Positions 60,977-64,000 of a stretch of 64,000 nt of DNA are shown here, one piece after another; positions within the stretch are counted from its first letter, which is position 1; each line of letters begins with the position of its first letter. The stretch lies in contig NC_034010.1 in the NCBI RefSeq assembly GCF_000346465.2, positions 29,242,787 to 29,306,786 on the forward strand, written 5' to 3'. The translations under genes were made by a program, and so were the position numbers. The notes below the pieces were generated by a model. That model ran no database searches. It was not told the origin of the DNA and saw only the letters and a list, made by a program, of their open reading frames with translations. This stretch comes from Prunus persica. Taxonomy: Eukaryota; Streptophyta; Magnoliopsida; Rosales; Rosaceae.

Positions 60977-62634
60977 AATGACACGTGGAGCAATCCTGGT
61001 TTACGGAAGCATTTTCTAGAATTTTGATTTACTGGAAAGTTAGAAATTTTTGTTGTATTTTGTATGTTCTTTTGTTGTCTAGATTTAACTTATGTATAGT
61101 ACCCAGGATATTTATTTGAATAAAATGTTCTCATGAGTCACGCAGAGAAATTCTGGTCCAGTTGTCTTTGCATCGCAGTCGATTTTCTGTTCATATGGTA
61201 ACTTCTAAAATAAGCTAATTCGTTGCCCGTATTATGCTTTACAAAGTATACACCTTTAAGATTTCTTTTCTGATGCAATTTGGTGATAACCAGCAGGTGG
61301 AAATGTAACAACTATTCAATCCATCGTTAGCTTCAACCTCTTTTATCAGAACTGGCGAGATAAAGAATAAAATAAAAATCGAACTTTTCTTCTCTTCAAA
61401 TGTGCATGATTATCTCCCCACGCCTCCACTAAAGTTGAAATCTTGAGAAAGAAATAAATGGCTCTCTGATTGATACTGATAGCCTAAAATGGTTTATAGA
61501 GTGATTTATAACTTGCCTCTATCACACGATCTGTTGCTGCAAATGATATTCTTGGAGAAGTGGCGACAACTTTTAAATTACTAGAACTTGCTGAGGTCCT
61601 TCCCATTTAGCTTGCCACATGTTCAAGCTCTGAATTATTGTGCAAGAACCTAGTTCATTGACAAAGTAATTCCTTCCTTAGGTTTCTAACAGGGGGTTAG
61701 AATTATGATATGCTCTAGAGATGCTTACGTCGAAATTTCATATCCTATAGAAACTTTTGCTGGACACCAGTATGCAATGTATTCCCTCCCTGTTTAACCT
61801 ATGCAACAAACAAGATCGAATAAAACCTAGGCAAGGAAATATACTCCCTAATACTTATTGTGCATCTCTTTCACTGCAGTCAAAGAATGGCGGAACACTA
61901 TCAACTCAAGGGTTAATAGATAGAGACAGCAAACGATATTATCCCACGGTTTAATTTAAAGATCCAGCGTAACTTATCTAGCACATGTGTATGATGAACC
62001 TCAACTTTTTCAGAAGATCATTACACTAAACATCATATATTTGTGTAATGTCAGAGCAAATGGCAGATGAAAAAGAGGAATTATCCATGGAAGGGAAAGT
62101 GTACCACTGTTCCCCACTAATACTATGACTATTGAAGAACTGCCTATCCAGACAGTGATATTCATGATTTGAGCAATTACACAATGCACAGAAAATTGAA
62201 ATAAAAATCAGAAACAATCAACAACTTCCATTAATGCAAACAAACAGTTTCTATTTGTAAACCCAAATATCAAAACATTTGAGCAATTACAACATCAACT
62301 GAAAACAATGGAAGGAAAGTAAACACAATGCCCGCACAGTAATTACCTATAAGTATACACAATTTGATGCATTACATGAAAAGGCTTATCGCTAACTGTA
62401 TAACACAAGTTATACCGCTTAAGATACATACAAGAAGTTCATCGATAGGGCCAAGAAAGTTACCAGTACAACAATAAACTGCGAACCCATCCCGATCGAT
62501 TTCGCTAACTTATCCCTCCAAGAGCTTGTTTGTAATGTTACAGAATTCTCATTCATCTTCAAAGTATAGCAAAAACACAATACACCACTGAAACATCTCC
62601 CAAGAAGACGCCACAACCTTCCAAATCAGCCAAT
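60977..62634. other. Convergent spacer, no gene recognised
   Basis: About 1.66 kb between the TAP46 stop (+) and the phytolongin stop (-). It contains both 3' UTRs (AATAAA-like signal near 61120 for TAP46) and AT-rich filler. Short open frames show no motif. Confidence 0.5.
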
Positions 62635-63405
62635 TCAACCGTCAATGCACTTGAATCCCCTGCAAACCCACAACCAAATCCCAAACAAGATGGCACAGAC
62701 AAACAAGTCGAGCATCAACACCACCCAAACATGTTTCCTCCAAACTTGCTTGGCCTTTTGGCGATCACCTGAAAGCAAAGGACCATTCTTTTGTGTTTGC
62801 AATGAAAAATCTCTAAACCCACCATTAACGTCATCACAAACATCCACCTTCTTCTCCATTGTGGTCACATCTTTGCCAGCATCCCCATTAAGCTCCCCAG
62901 ACAATCTCTTCTTCTTCTTCAACCCTTCGCTGGTCTTCTTCCCAAGCAGCGGTGTCAAGACCAATTTCTTCCCTTTGCTCGAACTCAAGCTGAGATTTCG
63001 ACTGGCTGGAGGAGAATTGGGCAACTCCAAGTCCGAGGCCATTATTTTTCGGATAATCGAATCAAACTGAGCTTGGAAGCAATGGGAGGCATAATTATCA
63101 CGAACCAATATCGACCCACTACCATTAGCCTCCTCAAAATCGCATTTTAAGCGGTTTAAGAAGGAAAGGGCCTCGGACTGATCAAGATCATCATCGAATA
63201 TAGCAAAATAGACAAAAGGGTCATGAATTAAGAAGGTGTAGGTTCTTTTTCTCACCGTGTGAGTGTACATGGAATGGTGAGGTGGGGTTATCTCGATGCA
63301 TTGTTGAGCCAAGGCTCCGAGACCGGGTTCTTTGGAGAACTCGCCGATAATTGTGGTTTTATGGGCAATGCAGGCGTAGTAAATGAGATTTGGATTCGAA
63401 ATCAT
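62635..63405 (-). CDS. PHYL: Phytolongin (longin domain, C-terminal membrane anchor)
   Basis: A single exon encodes 256 aa. Phytolongins are plant VAMP7-like proteins that keep the N-terminal longin domain but replace the SNARE motif with another region; they are thought to act in membrane traffic. The longin part is visible from MISNPNLIYYACIAHKTTII to about residue 120, with THTVRKRTYTFLIHD and VYFAIFDDDL. A Lys/Ser-rich middle follows, and a single C-terminal transmembrane helix (VWVVLMLDLFVCAILFGIWL, about 227-250). No R-SNARE heptads with a central Arg are seen. The frame is open further upstream, but the earlier codon is TTG, so the ATG at 63405 is the start. The leader carries TTC and CT tracts. 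Confidence 0.92.
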   Translation of the reverse strand: MISNPNLIYYACIAHKTTIIGEFSKEPGLGALAQQCIEITPPHHSMYTHTVRKRTYTFLIHDPFVYFAIFDDDLDQSEALSFLNRLKCDFEEANGSGSILVRDNYASHCFQAQFDSIIRKIMASDLELPNSPPASRNLSLSSSKGKKLVLTPLLGKKTSEGLKKKKRLSGELNGDAGKDVTTMEKKVDVCDDVNGGFRDFSLQTQKNGPLLSGDRQKAKQVWRKHVWVVLMLDLFVCAILFGIWLWVCRGFKCIDG

Positions 63406-63649
63406 CGAATTGTTCTTCAACAAAATCAAAAAGTTTGAGGCTTCAATGGCAAATTAATGGCCTGGATTTGAAGGAGGACATGGGATTTTGATTTGAAATG
63501 GAGGCCGAGAGAATTCGCAGAGTAACTCGGGGCTTCTAATTGGGATTTGCTGTCTGCAAAAATCGACTGGTTTCGTGGGTGTTCGATTCAGAAAGAACAA
63601 ATCTTGCAAATCCCCTCCCCACTCTAAACCTGTTTCTTGTAGATTTTCT

Positions 63650-63669
63650 CTTCTTCTTCTTCTTCTTCT

Positions 63670-63706
<37 letters not shown>
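63650..63706. repeat. Compound (TTC)n(CT)n microsatellite
   Basis: About 8 TTC units merge into about 16 CT units, 250-300 bp upstream of the phytolongin ATG, on the promoter or leader side. Confidence 0.9.
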
Positions 63707-63933
63707 AATCATTTCCCTGAAGATCTTCCGCACTATCTATCTCTACACAAATCTCTCTGTAAATATCTAGGGTTTGGACTCCTCCGAAGGAAAGGAGGAA
63801 TCAACAGTTGGATCCATGGGAAGCAACCCTCGAAAAGAAAGGGAATAACGGCTTTTTTTGTCCAATTTGCCCTTATGCGAAAGTTATATTACCGAAATAC
63901 CTAATTGCAGCACGCCAGCAAGGTCAAAATCGA

Positions 63934-64000
63934 TTTTTTTTTTTTTTTTTTTTTCAACGTGTAAGCTTCAACCTCGGTGCTCGCTGGCCTGTTGGTGCTG
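63934..64000 (-). mobile_element. Possible retroposon 3' end at the window edge
   Basis: Read on the minus strand, a GC-richer non-repetitive segment (GAGCACCGAGGTTGAAGCTT) ends in 21 A. This looks like a poly(A)-tailed retroposon whose body lies outside the window. A simple T-tract next to another gene is the alternative. Confidence 0.25.

Noticed and set aside
63406..63429. Eight extra residues at the phytolongin N-terminus
   Set aside because: The upstream codon is TTG; the first ATG is at 63405 and gives the expected MISNPNL start.
1..64000. CRISPR arrays, bacterial operons, ribosomal RNA or integrated viral genes
   Set aside because: No regular spacer arrays, no rRNA-like sequence and no viral coding frames were seen; the window is typical plant nuclear DNA.

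Overview
The window reads as nuclear DNA of a dicot plant. Genes are split by GT-AG introns, the spacers are AT-rich and carry many (GA)n, (CT)n and (AT)n tracts, and the products are plant-specific families: a PYL ABA receptor, CNGC channels, an RWP-RK factor, a DUF688-type protein, TAP46 and a phytolongin. The protein sequences look most like Rosaceae, probably Prunus, but that is an impression and not a database result. Exon structures were built by hand from splice consensus and reading phase. For every complete gene the exon lengths sum to a whole number of codons; only the first residues of the TIGR01589-type gene at about 20.5 kb are left open.

Layout. The 3' tail of an unidentified coding region ends at 94 (+). 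Three minus-strand genes follow: a PYL8/9-type ABA receptor (626-2816), a trehalose-6-phosphate phosphatase (7751-9628, with an inferred 2.9 kb leader intron) and a DnaJ/DUF3444 protein (15226-17481). A divergent spacer leads to a TIGR01589/A_thal_3526 protein (+, to 23896), which converges on a PP2C (-, 24519-27511). After a repeat-rich spacer comes a tandem pair of cyclic nucleotide-gated channels (+, 33005-36354 and 37496-40811). Behind the pair lie a decayed F-box-like fragment and a chimeric CNGC remnant, whose duplicated flank is split by a hAT-like element. An RKD-type RWP-RK factor (+, 46678-48146) converges on a DUF688-like gene (-, 48744-49791). The rest is a large coiled-coil protein (-, 52720-55580), TAP46 (+, 58371-60976) and a phytolongin (-, 62635-63405).

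This is an ordinary mosaic of plant genes and not a pathway cluster. PYL, PP2C and TAP46 all touch ABA or phosphatase signalling, but the PP2C is not of the clade A co-receptor type, so the grouping is probably chance.

The most unusual signals lie in non-coding DNA. A short tandem array of GC-rich palindromes ends about 120 nt upstream of the TAP46 TATA box. A MULE-like MITE with a perfect 9-bp target duplication sits in an intron of the second CNGC gene. A foldback element lies between the two CNGC genes. A tRNA-derived SINE-like insert lies in the RKD gene. A run of 33 G lies upstream of the DUF688-like gene. The PYL gene has an in-frame alternative start that would add a lysine-rich extension.
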